NCBI GenBank assembly: GCA_050258555.1
Contig: JBLMZA010000060.1
Span: 1-6,268, forward strand
Direction: 5' to 3'
DNA length: 6,268 nt
From: CAISDA01 sp050258555
Lineage (GTDB): Bacteria > Bacteroidota > Ignavibacteria > UBA10030 > UBA8401
Position numbers and translations under genes: made by a program. Shown here piece after piece: positions 1 through 5,779 of this stretch. The notes below the pieces were generated by a model. It was not told the origin of the DNA. It did not search any database and saw nothing but the letters and a program-made list of their open reading frames with translations. Position 1 is the first letter of the stretch; each line of letters opens with the position of its first letter.

Positions 1-214
1 TGATGAACTGCGGCAGGGAAGCATCGAGCGTATCGGCGCCGATATGTACAAGAGGATGGATCAGTTGGAGTTCTCCGCCAAAGATGGTCGATAAACGAAT
101 ATTGTCGAATGTTCCCGCGGCAAAATCCTCCGATTGGGTTTGCCTCCAGACTTTTACCTGGGCAATTGATGATGAGCAAGAAAGGAGCGATATCAACAGA
201 ATTAGATTTTTCAT
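1..214 (-). CDS. N-terminal part of a secreted protein (partial, runs off left edge)
   Basis: Reading the minus strand from an ATG at 214 gives 71 uninterrupted codons to the window edge. The product has a clear Sec signal peptide: Lys2, a hydrophobic run at about residues 4-12, a Ser-rich stretch, then a predicted cut after Ala18 (S-I-A|Q). The Cys13 context (LLSC) loosely resembles a lipobox, but the SPase I site followed by Gln fits better. The mature start contains WRQTQSEDF..GTFDNI...GGELQL, which resembles the beginning of many large secreted repeat proteins of Ignavibacteria and relatives (from memory). A Shine-Dalgarno GGAG at 225-222 lies 7 bases before ATG 214 and 4 before the in-frame ATG at 217. 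I chose 214 for spacing. It is transcribed divergently from the propeller gene at 550. The function of the missing remainder is unknown. Confidence 0.72.
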   Translation of the reverse strand, partial: MKNLILLISLLSCSSSIAQVKVWRQTQSEDFAAGTFDNIRLSTIFGGELQLIHPLVHIGADTLDASLPQFI

Positions 215-440
215 CATCCATCTCCGTGATGTGCAGTTTCCGATCGTGATGCATCATGATCCGTCCGACCTCTTTTCCTCGTTTGGCTCCCTCTCCTTTC
301 ATTGCTTCCTCGGCGTGCAACAGCCGAGCCAGAAACAAGGTAATGTTATCTTACAGCAAAAACCACATCTTTTCCGCTCCTATTAACAATGTGTGATGGC
401 TGGGTTGGATTGCCAATCGATAGACATCGCATCGCCGTGG

Positions 441-466
441 ATATGCGAAGCGAATTATTCGTATAT
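441..466. repeat. Imperfect 9-bp inverted repeat upstream of the propeller gene
   Basis: ATATGCGAA (441-449) and TTCGTATAT (458-466) are inverted copies with one mismatch, separated by 8 bases. The inner part also holds a short perfect palindrome, CGAAT-T-ATTCG, at 451-461. The right arm overlaps the candidate -7 box at 462-469, so the repeat could be an operator. It could also be chance in an AT-rich patch. Confidence 0.35.
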
Positions 467-469
467 TTG
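462..469 (+). promoter_or_regulatory. Possible Bacteroidota-type -7 promoter element
   Basis: TATATTTG matches the TAnnTTTG consensus reported for Bacteroidota housekeeping promoters. It lies about 80 bases before the start codon at 550. No TTTG or TTGACA-like upstream element is seen at the proper distance, so the call rests on one box only. Confidence 0.25.
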
Positions 470-549
470 ATTTTATCGTCTGGACCGCTCTTGATGCGCC
501 GCGTCCTGTTCCAGCCATACAGCACCAACCATTTGAAAAAGATCTATCG

Positions 550-2595
550 ATGAACACTTGTCTCAGACTGCTCGCGCTTCTTGCTCTCCTGCTACCCGGC
601 CTCGAACGATCGGAGGCGCAGTGGACGCCTGCCAAGGGCCCGTACTCGGCCTATGTGTGCGCCATCGCGGAGTCCGGCCCGAACCTCCTGGCCGGAACCG
701 CCTCAGGCATCTATCGATCGTCCGATCATGGAGCCCATTGGACGCTCTGCAACACGGGCAGAGCCGTGACGTCCATCCAAAGTTTTGCTGTGAATGGTCC
801 CCTCGTCATGGCGGCAGCACGGAATGGCATCCTCCTGTCCGACGATCAGGGCGCGACATGGACATGGGCCAACGGAGACATTCCCGAAGGCTACTGGAAT
901 TATGTCCTCTTCGCCGGCAATTATCTATACGCGGGGAATCTCGACGGATTGTACCGTTCCGGCGATGGCGGCAGACACTGGACATTGCGGTTTTCAGGCG
1001 GCGCCGGCAGGATCAGTTCCATCGTTGTCGTAGACACCTCACTCTTCATCGCGACATCGTATAATATGATACGAACCGATCTGGGGTCTACACGGTTCGT
1101 GGAGTTTTTCAATGGTCTGAGCAGTGTACGCTCACTGGCCGTGATCGGAAAGACGCTCTTTGCTTCCAACTGGCAGGGGGTGCATGCATCCACCGATCTC
1201 GGCGCGACATGGAAATTGACCAACTTGAATGTGAAAGACGATTTTCAGCTCTATGCATTAGAGAACCGGCTGTTTGCGGTCTCACCTTATTCGGGGATCT
1301 ATTATACATCGGATAACGGCGTGACATGGAGCGAGCTGCATACCGGCTTAGTGAATCCTCAATTCAAAGCCCTGGCCCTTTCCGGATCGACGCTTGTTGC
1401 GGGAATGGACGACGGCATCCATCAATCGAGCGATAACGGGGATCATTGGGACGTCACCAATGAAGGGCTGTTGAACGTCGATGCAAGCGCCTTGGCCGTT
1501 GCGGACAATGACCTTTTCGTGGCAACAAGAGGAGTCGTCTCTCGTTCCTCCGACCAGGGAAATACCTGGACCAGGCTGGGAAGCATTTCTCCCGATGTTC
1601 TCTTCGGGCTGACCATTGGAGACTCAGTGTGGTATGCGGCCTCATGGAAGGGTGTCTCCCGTTCCACTGATCATGGCGCAACATGGTCGGTCGTAGGCGC
1701 TCCCGTCGAGCATAATTATATTAATTCGGTCTGGACTTCCGGCTCGATTGTCTGCGCCGGAAGAACTCAGGAAGGTTTCTTCCGTTCGACCGACTACGGC
1801 GGAACATGGAGCGTCGTCGATGTCTTTTGGGGTAATTATTCGGCTCATGCAGGAGTCAATAAGTTCATTGCATGTGGAAGCGACCTCTTCGCGTTAAGCT
1901 CCAAAATGTACCGTTCCTCGGACCAGGGAGCAACCTGGGTTCCCGCCACGAACGGCATGATCTACCAGCCCACATCCCTCGCCGCTTCCGGCTCCGTGCT
2001 CTATGCGGGCACGTATGGGGGCGGCGTGTATCGGTCGACGGATAGAGGTGACACCTGGAATCAGGTGAGCGCCGGCCTGCCGTATCATTCCGACGTCACG
2101 GCGGTTGCCGTTGCCGGATCGAAGATCATTGCCTGTGTGCCCGATTCGGGAATCTATCTTTCGACGAACGAGGGATATTCATGGAGCTACGCCGGTACGG
2201 CGTATTCAAGGGTCAACACGCTCGTGATCCAGGGCGGCAATATCTATGCCGGCACGAACTCGACCGGGCTGTGGAAACGTCCGCTCTCGGAGCTGGTCAC
2301 CTCCGCCGGCACTGTGGAGACAGTCATACCGCGCGCGTTCTCCCTCAGCCAGAATTATCCCAATCCGTTCAATCCGTCGACGACGATCTCGTTCGATCTG
2401 CCGGCCCGATCGACGATCTCGCTGACGATCTTCAATGCCCTGGGACAGGAAATCGCGCGGCTCGCCTCGGAATCATTGCCTGCCGGTTCATATCAGCGGA
2501 TGTGGAATGCCGCGGGATTTCCGAGCGGCGTGTATTTCTATCGGCTGCAGGCGGACGATTTTACCGAGACCAAGCGCCTTCTGCTTCTCAAATAG
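550..2595 (+). CDS. Secreted Asp-box (BNR/sortilin-like) beta-propeller protein with T9SS sorting domain
   Basis: A complete 681-residue protein predicted to be exported and surface-attached or released by the type IX system. Residues 1-23 are a signal peptide (hydrophobic core about 6-16, cut S-E-A|Q24). Residues about 30-585 are repeats of about 40 residues, each ending in an Asp box S/T-x-D-x-G-x-x-W. The Asp-box Trp residues fall at 64, 104, 144, 221, 260, 300, 340, 379, 420, 463, 503 and 545. A thirteenth box at 175-182 is degenerate, with Arg182 in place of Trp, and falls exactly on the spacing. The box ending at 545 has Asn instead of Asp. Such folds resemble the sialidase/Vps10/YCF48-like propellers. 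No sialidase catalytic residues are evident, so an adhesive or structural role is more likely than an enzymatic one. Residues about 597-681 form the sorting tail. ATG 550 is chosen because it opens the signal peptide; no good Shine-Dalgarno precedes it. The stop lies 18 bases from the convergent permease gene. Confidence 0.9.
   Translation: MNTCLRLLALLALLLPGLERSEAQWTPAKGPYSAYVCAIAESGPNLLAGTASGIYRSSDHGAHWTLCNTGRAVTSIQSFAVNGPLVMAAARNGILLSDDQGATWTWANGDIPEGYWNYVLFAGNYLYAGNLDGLYRSGDGGRHWTLRFSGGAGRISSIVVVDTSLFIATSYNMIRTDLGSTRFVEFFNGLSSVRSLAVIGKTLFASNWQGVHASTDLGATWKLTNLNVKDDFQLYALENRLFAVSPYSGIYYTSDNGVTWSELHTGLVNPQFKALALSGSTLVAGMDDGIHQSSDNGDHWDVTNEGLLNVDASALAVADNDLFVATRGVVSRSSDQGNTWTRLGSISPDVLFGLTIGDSVWYAASWKGVSRSTDHGATWSVVGAPVEHNYINSVWTSGSIVCAGRTQEGFFRSTDYGGTWSVVDVFWGNYSAHAGVNKFIACGSDLFALSSKMYRSSDQGATWVPATNGMIYQPTSLAASGSVLYAGTYGGGVYRSTDRGDTWNQVSAGLPYHSDVTAVAVAGSKIIACVPDSGIYLSTNEGYSWSYAGTAYSRVNTLVIQGGNIYAGTNSTGLWKRPLSELVTSAGTVETVIPRAFSLSQNYPNPFNPSTTISFDLPARSTISLTIFNALGQEIARLASESLPAGSYQRMWNAAGFPSGVYFYRLQADDFTETKRLLLLK
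2338..2592 (+). other. Type IX secretion C-terminal sorting domain (type A)
   Basis: Residues about 597-681 of the propeller protein show the classic Por-secretion tail: FSLSQNYPNPFNPSTTI at the start, then an amphipathic beta region (ISLTIFNALGQEI), a LPAGSY turn, and GVYFYRL near the end before a basic residue and a short Leu-rich finish. In characterised T9SS organisms this domain directs a protein across the outer membrane and is usually removed on export. It is the strongest taxonomic clue in the window. Confidence 0.92.
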
Positions 2596-2613
2596 GATCA
2601 CCTGATGCCGGGT

Positions 2614-3672
2614 TCAGTGCTTGTGTCGGTGGTGAAGATCGGGATAGTGCGGATGCTCATGGCCGATCGGTTCGTGATGGTGGGGATGCGTGTGCGGCTC
2701 TTTTGGATCCACTCCCGGCGGATGCGCGTGCTGATGATGCTCGTCGTGCACATGCTTGTGCTCGTGGTCGAGCGCTTCATGGACATGATAATGCGTATGG
2801 CGCTCGGTGAGATGGAACCAGAGACCGATCCCCATGAGCACGGCGGAGACCAGAAAAAGCAGCGTGACGGGCTCGCTGAAAATTACAATGGAAAGCGCCG
2901 ATCCGACAAACGGCGCGAATGAGAAATAGGCGCCCGTGCGCGCGGTGCCGATATATTTCAGCGACGAGACAAAGAGCACGAGACTCACCCCATACCCCAG
3001 AAATCCCACGATCATCGCTCCGGCTGCCGGTCCCGCCGCAAAATGGCGCTCTCCTATTGTGAGAGCGATCATGGTCGTGACCATGCCGGAGACGAATCCC
3101 TTCATCGAGGCGATGACGACCGGATCGGCATGAGAGATTTTTTGCGTCACATTGTTGTCGATGCCCCAGCTGGCACACGCGCCTATAATAAAAAGCGAAC
3201 CGATGCTGAATTGGGCATTCCCCTGCCAGGAAAGCAGCATGCCGCCTGCAACGATCGAGACCATGCCGATGGCGATGCGTGTGTCGAAATTCTCGCGGAC
3301 AATGAACCAGGCAATGAGCGCGGTGAAGACGCCTTCCAGATTCAGAAGAAGCGACGCGCTCGAAGCCGGCGATTGGCTCAATCCCAGCATGAGCAGAATC
3401 GGACCCACGATGCCTCCGAAGAAGATCGCTCCGGCGAGTCTCGGAATATCCGCCCTCTTCAATCCGACGATCTCATGACCATGCCGCCTGCGGCGCCACA
3501 CATTAAAGAGCGTCAGGCCGATGCCGCTGCCGAGATAGAGAAGTCCCGCCAGGAGCACCGGAGAGATGCCATGGAGAAGCAATTTCGCCGCCGGAGCGCT
3601 CGCGCCGAAGAGCAGCGCCGAGAGGAGGGCCGAGCCGATGCCCGGCTGCATGATGCGTTTGAAGAGATCCAT
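2614..3672 (-). CDS. EamA/DMT-superfamily permease with His-rich C-terminal tail
   Basis: A 352-residue inner-membrane transporter. About ten hydrophobic segments can be seen near residues 11-30, 36-57, 77-97, 104-124, 132-149, 156-172, 186-206, 216-237, 245-265 and 268-286, arranged as two EamA halves. Each half has the usual late motif (NLEGVFTALIAW...RE and FAPFVGSALSIVIFSEP). From residue 287 the chain is hydrophilic, with 25 His among the last 66 residues. DMT proteins export or import small metabolites. Here the substrate is unknown, and the tail suggests metal binding or sensing (inference). I chose the ATG at 3672 because it is preceded by AGGA at 10 bases and begins a typical DMT N-terminus. 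The frame stays open upstream to ATGs at 3837/3834, which would add 55 residues including a hydrophobic stretch, but no Shine-Dalgarno is seen there. It is divergent from the rhodanese operon. From memory, similar His-rich tails ending like HYPDLHHRH occur in other EamA proteins. Confidence 0.87.
   Translation of the reverse strand: MDLFKRIMQPGIGSALLSALLFGASAPAAKLLLHGISPVLLAGLLYLGSGIGLTLFNVWRRRRHGHEIVGLKRADIPRLAGAIFFGGIVGPILLMLGLSQSPASSASLLLNLEGVFTALIAWFIVRENFDTRIAIGMVSIVAGGMLLSWQGNAQFSIGSLFIIGACASWGIDNNVTQKISHADPVVIASMKGFVSGMVTTMIALTIGERHFAAGPAAGAMIVGFLGYGVSLVLFVSSLKYIGTARTGAYFSFAPFVGSALSIVIFSEPVTLLFLVSAVLMGIGLWFHLTERHTHYHVHEALDHEHKHVHDEHHQHAHPPGVDPKEPHTHPHHHEPIGHEHPHYPDLHHRHKH
2617..2799 (-). 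repeat. Duplicated 26-residue His-rich unit in the permease tail
   Basis: Protein residues 292-317 (bases 2722-2799) and 327-352 (bases 2617-2694) align without gaps, with 15 of 26 positions identical. The shared pattern is HTH.H..E...HEH.H..D.HH.H.H. The units are 35 residues apart, joined by a Pro-rich linker (PPGVDPKEP). This looks like an ancient duplication of a metal-ligand module. The DNA copies have diverged. Confidence 0.6.
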
Positions 3673-3892
3673 ATTTTTTTCATCCTGTGCCGGCACGTTC
3701 CCACTCGGCCCATTGCGGCCGCGCAAACCGTCAGCCCACACGAACAGTGTAATGAACAACAACGCGAGGAATTTTCCAAATGCGCCATGCTCGTCTTTCC
3801 GGCGTTGAAGAATCCTTTCGCTTCCCCACGGCATCATATGTGGAAAGGTCGTTCAGACAGCACAGTAATTTTTCAGCGAAAAATTCTTTATT
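3673..3892. other. Divergent intergenic region, permease / rhodanese operon
   Basis: These 220 bases separate the start codons of the minus-strand permease and the plus-strand rhodanese. They hold the permease ribosome binding site (AGGA on the minus strand, just beyond 3682), a perfect 8-bp inverted repeat at 3867-3885, and an AT-rich patch before the rhodanese start. No convincing -35/-10 pair was found on either strand. If the permease used its upstream in-frame start, 3673-3837 would be coding. Confidence 0.5.
3867..3885. repeat. Perfect 8-bp inverted repeat before the rhodanese start
   Basis: AATTTTTC (3867-3874) and GAAAAATT (3878-3885) are exact inverted copies around the 3-base loop AGC. 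They end 7 bases before the ATG at 3893. The repeat could be an operator serving one or both divergent promoters, or an mRNA hairpin close to the start codon, which has no clear Shine-Dalgarno. It is not followed by a T-run, so it is not a typical terminator for plus-strand transcription. Confidence 0.5.
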
Positions 3893-4273
3893 ATGGATTC
3901 AACCATTGTCTATCTCGTCATCGCGGCCCTTATTGCCGCGCTCTACATCAGAAAAACGCTTCAGATGCGGGGCATCCCCCAATACACACCCGAGGAGGCC
4001 AGGAGCCGCATGCAACAGGGAAGCGTGCTATTGGATGTGAGAACTCCGGCAGAGCGCAAGCAGCGATCGATCAACGGCTCGCTTCATATTCCATTGCATG
4101 AACTCGGATCGAAGATGAAGTCGCTCGAGCGCCACCGTTCGCGCGAAGTGATCGTCTACTGCGCAAGCGGCAGCCGCAGCCGCATGGCGGCGGTGCAGCT
4201 GAAGAAGGCGGGCTTTTCGGCCGCAAACTTGAAAGGCGGAATCGGAGCTTGGAATTTTTCACACCACGCATGA
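3893..4273 (+). CDS. Membrane-anchored single-domain rhodanese (sulfurtransferase)
   Basis: A 126-residue protein. Residues about 4-19 form one membrane segment followed by basic residues, giving an N-terminal anchor with the domain probably facing the cytoplasm. Residues about 30-122 are a rhodanese domain: LLDVRTPAE at 46-54, the INGSLHIPLHEL segment, then the active loop C90-A-S-G-S-R95 with catalytic Cys90, and a final NLKGGIGAW. The six-residue CxxGxR loop is the sulfurtransferase type, which forms a Cys-persulfide and passes sulfur to a thiol acceptor. The architecture resembles YibN-like proteins. The natural donor and acceptor cannot be read from the sequence. The stop overlaps the next ATG as ATGA, so the methyltransferase gene is probably translationally coupled and co-transcribed. 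The start opens the membrane segment; the ribosome binding site is weak. Confidence 0.9.
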   Translation: MDSTIVYLVIAALIAALYIRKTLQMRGIPQYTPEEARSRMQQGSVLLDVRTPAERKQRSINGSLHIPLHELGSKMKSLERHRSREVIVYCASGSRSRMAAVQLKKAGFSAANLKGGIGAWNFSHHA

Positions 4274-5241
4274 GACAACCATTGTCGGAAGCGGTCAGGA
4301 CCGCGCCGCTTCTTCTCACGGAAGGCGCGGTGATCGAACGCCTGCGCCGCGAATTTTGCCTGCCGCTCGATGAGGATTTTCTCCATGCGGCGTTCATCTA
4401 TGATGAAGGACACCGCTCGATACTCAGGCAGATCTATGCCGAATATATCCGGATCCTCACGCCGACAAAAGCGCCCTTCATCCTGTTCACTCCGACCTGG
4501 CGCGCCACGCCCGAACGGCTTGCCGTGAAAGGACTCGATGTGCAAACGGTGAATCGGGACAATGTCCGATTCCTGCAGACGGTGCGGAGTGAACATCCCG
4601 AGGCGGAGGAACGGATCTATCTTGGCGGACTGATGGGGTGCCGGGGAGATGCGTATCTGCCGGAGGAAGCGTTGAGCGAATCCGATGCGATCACATTCCA
4701 TCGCGCCCAGGCAGAGGCGCTCATGGACGCCGGTGCGGACTTTCTCTTTGCTTCCACACTGCCCGCATGTTCCGAAGCAATCGGAATGGCGCGCGTCTTT
4801 TCCCGGATCACGAGCAGCTACATGCTCAGCTTTATCGTCCGGGCGGACGGCACATTGCTCGATGGCACGCCGCTCCATGCCGCAATCAGTGAGATCGACG
4901 CGCATGTCTCTCCCGCCCCGCTTGCCTACATGATCAACTGTGTCCATCCGCATGTCTTCGAAGCGGCAGTGCATCATCCCCAGAACTCATCGTCGTTTGC
5001 CAGGAGCCGCATCCTCGGTCTGCAGGCCAACACGTCCGAAAAAACGCCGGAAGAGCTCGACGGCCTGCATGAACTCGACACGGCCGAAGCGGATCCATTC
5101 GCGCTTGAATTGACATCGCTCAGGAGCACCTGCGGCATCCGCCTGCTTGGCGGATGCTGCGGAACCGACGGGCGCCATATTGCCGCGCTGGCCCATTTGA
5201 TAGCGATGGAAAACCGCGGGGCTGCGGGGCGATCCGGCTGA
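4270..5241 (+). CDS. Homocysteine S-methyltransferase family protein (divergent subfamily)
   Basis: A 323-residue protein of the zinc-dependent homocysteine S-methyltransferase barrel family (MetH N-domain, BHMT, MmuM). The family transfers a methyl group to homocysteine thiolate bound at a three-Cys zinc site. All three expected ligands are visible: Cys224 in YMINCVHP and Cys296-Cys297 in LLGGCCGTD. Length is normal for a stand-alone barrel. Two canonical motifs are altered: the early 'DG' motif reads LLTEGAVIERL (Asp to Glu), and the usual 'ET.P' after AGaD reads FASTLPACSEA (Glu to Ser). Substrate or methyl donor may therefore differ from the classic enzymes. I chose the ATG at 4270, which overlaps the rhodanese stop as ATGA. 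A TTG at 4249 would add 7 residues and is less likely. No cobalamin or folate domain is present. The partner rhodanese suggests a role in thiol/sulfur metabolism (inference). Confidence 0.85.
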   Translation: MRQPLSEAVRTAPLLLTEGAVIERLRREFCLPLDEDFLHAAFIYDEGHRSILRQIYAEYIRILTPTKAPFILFTPTWRATPERLAVKGLDVQTVNRDNVRFLQTVRSEHPEAEERIYLGGLMGCRGDAYLPEEALSESDAITFHRAQAEALMDAGADFLFASTLPACSEAIGMARVFSRITSSYMLSFIVRADGTLLDGTPLHAAISEIDAHVSPAPLAYMINCVHPHVFEAAVHHPQNSSSFARSRILGLQANTSEKTPEELDGLHELDTAEADPFALELTSLRSTCGIRLLGGCCGTDGRHIAALAHLIAMENRGAAGRSG

Positions 5242-5267
5242 GGGGCAGCCTCCAACGTCGCGGCGTC

Positions 5268-5296
5268 TTGACGGAGATGACATATTTCGTTATATT
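5268..5296 (+). promoter_or_regulatory. Sigma70-like promoter of the toxin-antitoxin operon
   Basis: TTGACG at 5268-5273 and TATATT at 5291-5296 each match the consensus at five of six positions and are separated by exactly 17 bases. Transcription would begin near 5303, giving a leader of about 24 bases before the antitoxin ATG at 5327, with AAGGG at 5317-5321. TATATTTC here also resembles the TATATTTG box before the propeller gene. This is the best promoter in the window. Confidence 0.7.
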
Positions 5297-5310
5297 TCCG
5301 ACAGATGTCA
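5278..5310. promoter_or_regulatory. Putative autoregulatory operator around the -10 box
   Basis: TGACAT (5278-5283) and ATGTCA (5305-5310) are perfect inverted half-sites bracketing the -10 hexamer. Between them ATATTTC occurs twice, at 5282-5288 and 5292-5298, exactly 10 bases apart, placing the copies on the same face of the helix. Xre antitoxins commonly repress their own operon through such sites. The assignment to this antitoxin is inference. Confidence 0.45.
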
Positions 5311-5326
5311 CACTCTAAGGGATTGT

Positions 5327-5779
5327 ATGGCACCAGTAAAATCATTACCGAAAGCTCGCAGAACGCCCAAGACCTCAATGTTCCGCGAGCTGTTCCATAC
5401 CGAGCTTGCCTCGGAGGCAGATGTGATCGCGCTCAGCAGAGAGGGTGTCACTAAACGGTCGCTTCTTGCGCTGGGAGAGCGGTACGGTTTTTCGCCGGAA
5501 CGCATTTCGCGGATGCTGCCTGTTACGGCGCGCACAATTCAGCGGTACAAGCCTCTTCAGAAATTCAATCCCAGTGTCTCCGAACACATCATACAATTGG
5601 CCCGGCTCATGATCAAGGGCGACGAGGTATTCGACTCGCGCGAACAGTTTCTGCGCTGGTTTGCAGCGCCCAATGCGGCATTGGGAGGAAAGGCGCCGAA
5701 CGAATTGGTGACCCTTCACACGGGGGTGCAATTGGTGATGGACGAACTGATCCGCATCGACCACGGTGTGTTTGCATGA
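5327..5779 (+). CDS. Xre/MbcA/ParS-type antitoxin (DUF2384) of a RES-Xre module
   Basis: A 150-residue antitoxin. Residues 1-17 are basic (many Lys/Arg) and probably flexible. Residues about 40-75 form a Xre-like helix-turn-helix with a likely recognition helix at VTARTIQRY. Residues about 86-150 are the toxin-binding domain, with Trp111, the PNAALGGKAP loop at 115-124, Gly133 and a final L.RID.GVFA. In this family the antitoxin neutralises the RES toxin by its C-terminal domain and represses the operon by DNA binding. The start at 5327 has AAGGG five bases upstream; Met18 is an alternative without support. The stop overlaps the toxin ATG by four bases (ATGA), the usual antitoxin-first coupling. 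It has its own promoter at 5268-5296, so it is independent of the methyltransferase gene upstream. Confidence 0.9.
   Translation: MAPVKSLPKARRTPKTSMFRELFHTELASEADVIALSREGVTKRSLLALGERYGFSPERISRMLPVTARTIQRYKPLQKFNPSVSEHIIQLARLMIKGDEVFDSREQFLRWFAAPNAALGGKAPNELVTLHTGVQLVMDELIRIDHGVFA

Larger units (their letters stand above)
215..549. other. Divergent intergenic region between two secreted-protein genes
   Basis: This stretch of about 335 bases separates two outward-facing genes for secreted proteins and should hold both promoters. On the plus strand the only promoter-like signal I can point to is TATATTTG at 462-469, with an inverted repeat over it. On the minus strand I see the ribosome binding site at 225-222 but no convincing promoter pair. 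Open frames crossing the region on either strand have no ribosome binding site and no recognisable product. No tRNA-like or terminator-like structure was seen. Confidence 0.6.

Noticed and set aside
3..386. 127-codon plus-strand open frame at the left edge
   Set aside because: It is antisense to the secreted-protein start at 214, has no recognisable domain and no plausible ribosome binding site in view.
346..635. Minus-strand open frames crossing the start of the propeller gene
   Set aside because: They overlap its signal peptide coding region, are Arg/Ser-rich in shadow-frame fashion, and resemble no family.
2381..2421. Direct repeat of CGACGATCTCG, 30 bases apart
   Set aside because: Falls within coding sequence for similar Thr-Ile-Ser strand segments of the sorting domain; codon coincidence explains it.
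2596..2613. Bidirectional terminator between the convergent stops
   Set aside because: The 18-base gap contains no inverted repeat or T-run; termination must occur inside the neighbouring genes or by another mechanism.
2181..2922. Plus-strand frames running over the end of the propeller gene and the His-rich tail
   Set aside because: They are out-of-frame readings of the T9SS tail region and antisense readings of the His codons, which produce Met/Val/Arg-rich strings.
3043..4101. 352-codon plus-strand frame opposite the permease
   Set aside because: Charged low-complexity sequence with no domain, antisense to a well-supported membrane protein and overlapping the rhodanese in another frame.
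4249..4269. TTG start giving a 7-residue longer methyltransferase
   Set aside because: The ATG at 4270 forms the classic ATGA overlap with the rhodanese stop; a GGAG only one base before the TTG is too close to serve.
4156..4977. 273-codon minus-strand frame opposite the methyltransferase
   Set aside because: A shadow of a high-GC gene. The plus strand has clear zinc-site motifs and coupled start; this frame has none.
5236..5250. Hairpin GGCTG-AGGGG-CAGCC at the methyltransferase stop as a terminator
   Set aside because: Only 5 base pairs, overlaps the stop codon and is not followed by a T-run.
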